The notes under the pieces: model-generated
What the model saw: only the letters and a program-made list of their open reading frames with translations
Told to the model about the DNA's origin: nothing
The model's database searches: none
Program-made: the position numbers and the translations under genes
NCBI GenBank assembly: GCA_937944065.1
Contig: CALDZS010000219.1
Span: forward strand, 1 to 6,640
Direction of reading: 5' to 3'
DNA length: 6,640 bases
Origin: an uncultured Amylibacter sp.
GTDB taxonomy: Bacteria > Pseudomonadota > Alphaproteobacteria > Rhodobacterales > Rhodobacteraceae
Shown here: positions 5,858-6,640 of the stretch, piece after piece
Position numbering within the stretch: position 1 is the stretch's first letter
Layout: every line of letters starts with the position of its first letter

Positions 5858-6640
5858 ATGACTGAGATTAGAATTGGAATCCTTGGTGGCGGCTATATGG
5901 GCAAGGCTCACGCGGCTGCTTTTGCCGCTGTTGGTAGCCTTTTTGAAACGCCCTTACGCCCTGTTCTGGAAATGGTTTGTGCAACTTCAGACGCCAGCGC
6001 TGAGCGATATCGGCAGGCGTTCGGTTTTGCGCGTGCCACCACAGATTGGCGCGAACTGGTAAATGATCCAGATGTTGACGCTGTCGTCATCGCAACACCG
6101 CAAGCAACGCACCGTGAAATCGCAGAGGCCGCATTTGCGGCAGGCAAACCCGTTCTTTGCGAAAAACCAATGGGCGCATCGCTGGAAGACAGCCGCGCGA
6201 TGTTAACCGCAGCCGAAGCATCTGAATGTATTCATATGATCGCATTCAATTATATCCGCACACCAGCGTCTCAGTATGCGCGTCAATTAATTGCCGAAGG
6301 TCGCATTGGCGACATCACATGGTTTCGCGGCGAACATACCGAAGATTTTTTGGCAGACGCCACCCTGCCCGCCACGTGGCGAACGCAAGGTATTGCAAAT
6401 GGCACGATGGGGGATTTGGCACCCCATATGATTAATGCGGCGCGGGCTTTGATCGGCCCAATTGCATCTTTGATCTCCAGCGCCGAAACCGTGCACACGG
6501 ACCGCCCAGGCGGCACCGTCACCAATGACGATCAGGCGCAAATGATGTGCCGATTTGAAAACGGCGCGCAAGGTCATTTGTTTTTCAGTCGGATCGCGAC
6601 GGGGCGAAAAATGGGCTATGCGTATGAAATTCATGGCACC
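5858..6640 (+). CDS. Gfo/Idh/MocA family dehydrogenase (3' partial), possibly for an inositol isomer or related sugar
   Basis: From ATG 5858 the frame is open for 261 codons to the window edge, so the C-terminal end is missing. The N-terminus is a Rossmann nucleotide-binding domain with GILGGGYMGKAH (residues 7-18). EKP is at 102-104, with K103 the expected catalytic lysine. GTMGDLAPHMINAARALIG (182-200) gives D186 and H190 with the same Asp-x3-His spacing as in IolG. The stretch GEHTEDFLADATLPATWRTQ (158-177) marks a subgroup I associate with longer, roughly 370-400-residue dehydrogenases, distinct from the shorter IolG of this operon. The gene shares an operator region with iolD, so it is probably co-regulated with inositol breakdown. 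A scyllo- or chiro-inositol dehydrogenase (IolW/IolX-like role) or a sugar dehydrogenase are candidates; the sequence does not decide the substrate. Confidence 0.85.
   Translation, partial: MTEIRIGILGGGYMGKAHAAAFAAVGSLFETPLRPVLEMVCATSDASAERYRQAFGFARATTDWRELVNDPDVDAVVIATPQATHREIAEAAFAAGKPVLCEKPMGASLEDSRAMLTAAEASECIHMIAFNYIRTPASQYARQLIAEGRIGDITWFRGEHTEDFLADATLPATWRTQGIANGTMGDLAPHMINAARALIGPIASLISSAETVHTDRPGGTVTNDDQAQMMCRFENGAQGHLFFSRIATGRKMGYAYEIHGT

Noticed and set aside
6287..6634. Minus-strand frame of about 115 codons opposite the divergent dehydrogenase
   Set aside because: The plus-strand frame here has family catalytic motifs, while this one has none and opposes it throughout.

Overview
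The window is most of a myo-inositol catabolism operon, written on the minus strand, with a divergently transcribed dehydrogenase on its right and the end of a convergent ABC-transporter gene on its left. Protein motifs, gene order and a G+C content near one half by eye fit an alphaproteobacterium, most likely a marine member of the Rhodobacterales. That placement is inference: there is no rRNA or other marker gene here.

Layout. Positions 1-207 (+) are the last 68 codons of an ATP-binding subunit of an ABC importer, a TOBE domain of the MalK/UgpC type. Its stop codon overlaps, tail to tail, the stop of the next gene. From 204 to 5739 five genes lie head to tail on the minus strand with gaps of -1 to 8 nt. 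In transcription order they are iolD, iolC, iolB, an iolJ-type class II aldolase and iolG. The 118-nt divergent gap (5740-5857) carries a perfect 18-bp palindrome with the central CG typical of LacI-family operators, promoter-like boxes in both directions, and a predicted RNA hairpin in the iolD leader. From 5858 a second Gfo/Idh/MocA dehydrogenase starts on the plus strand and runs off the right edge.

Pathway. IolG oxidises myo-inositol to scyllo-inosose. The dehydratase IolE, which makes the diketone, is not in this window. IolD opens the diketone ring to 5-deoxy-glucuronate, IolB isomerises that to 2-deoxy-5-keto-gluconate (DKG), IolC phosphorylates it, and the aldolase splits DKG-6-phosphate into dihydroxyacetone phosphate and malonate semialdehyde. 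The last step, oxidation of malonate semialdehyde (IolA), is also outside the window. The plus-strand dehydrogenase may bring another inositol stereoisomer or a related sugar into the pathway, and the ABC transporter may supply substrate.

Novelty. The core is a known pathway and I see no wholly new system. The points most worth checking are the operator palindrome, the mis-placeable iolD start with its leader hairpin, the atypical active-site loops of the aldolase, and the unassigned divergent dehydrogenase.
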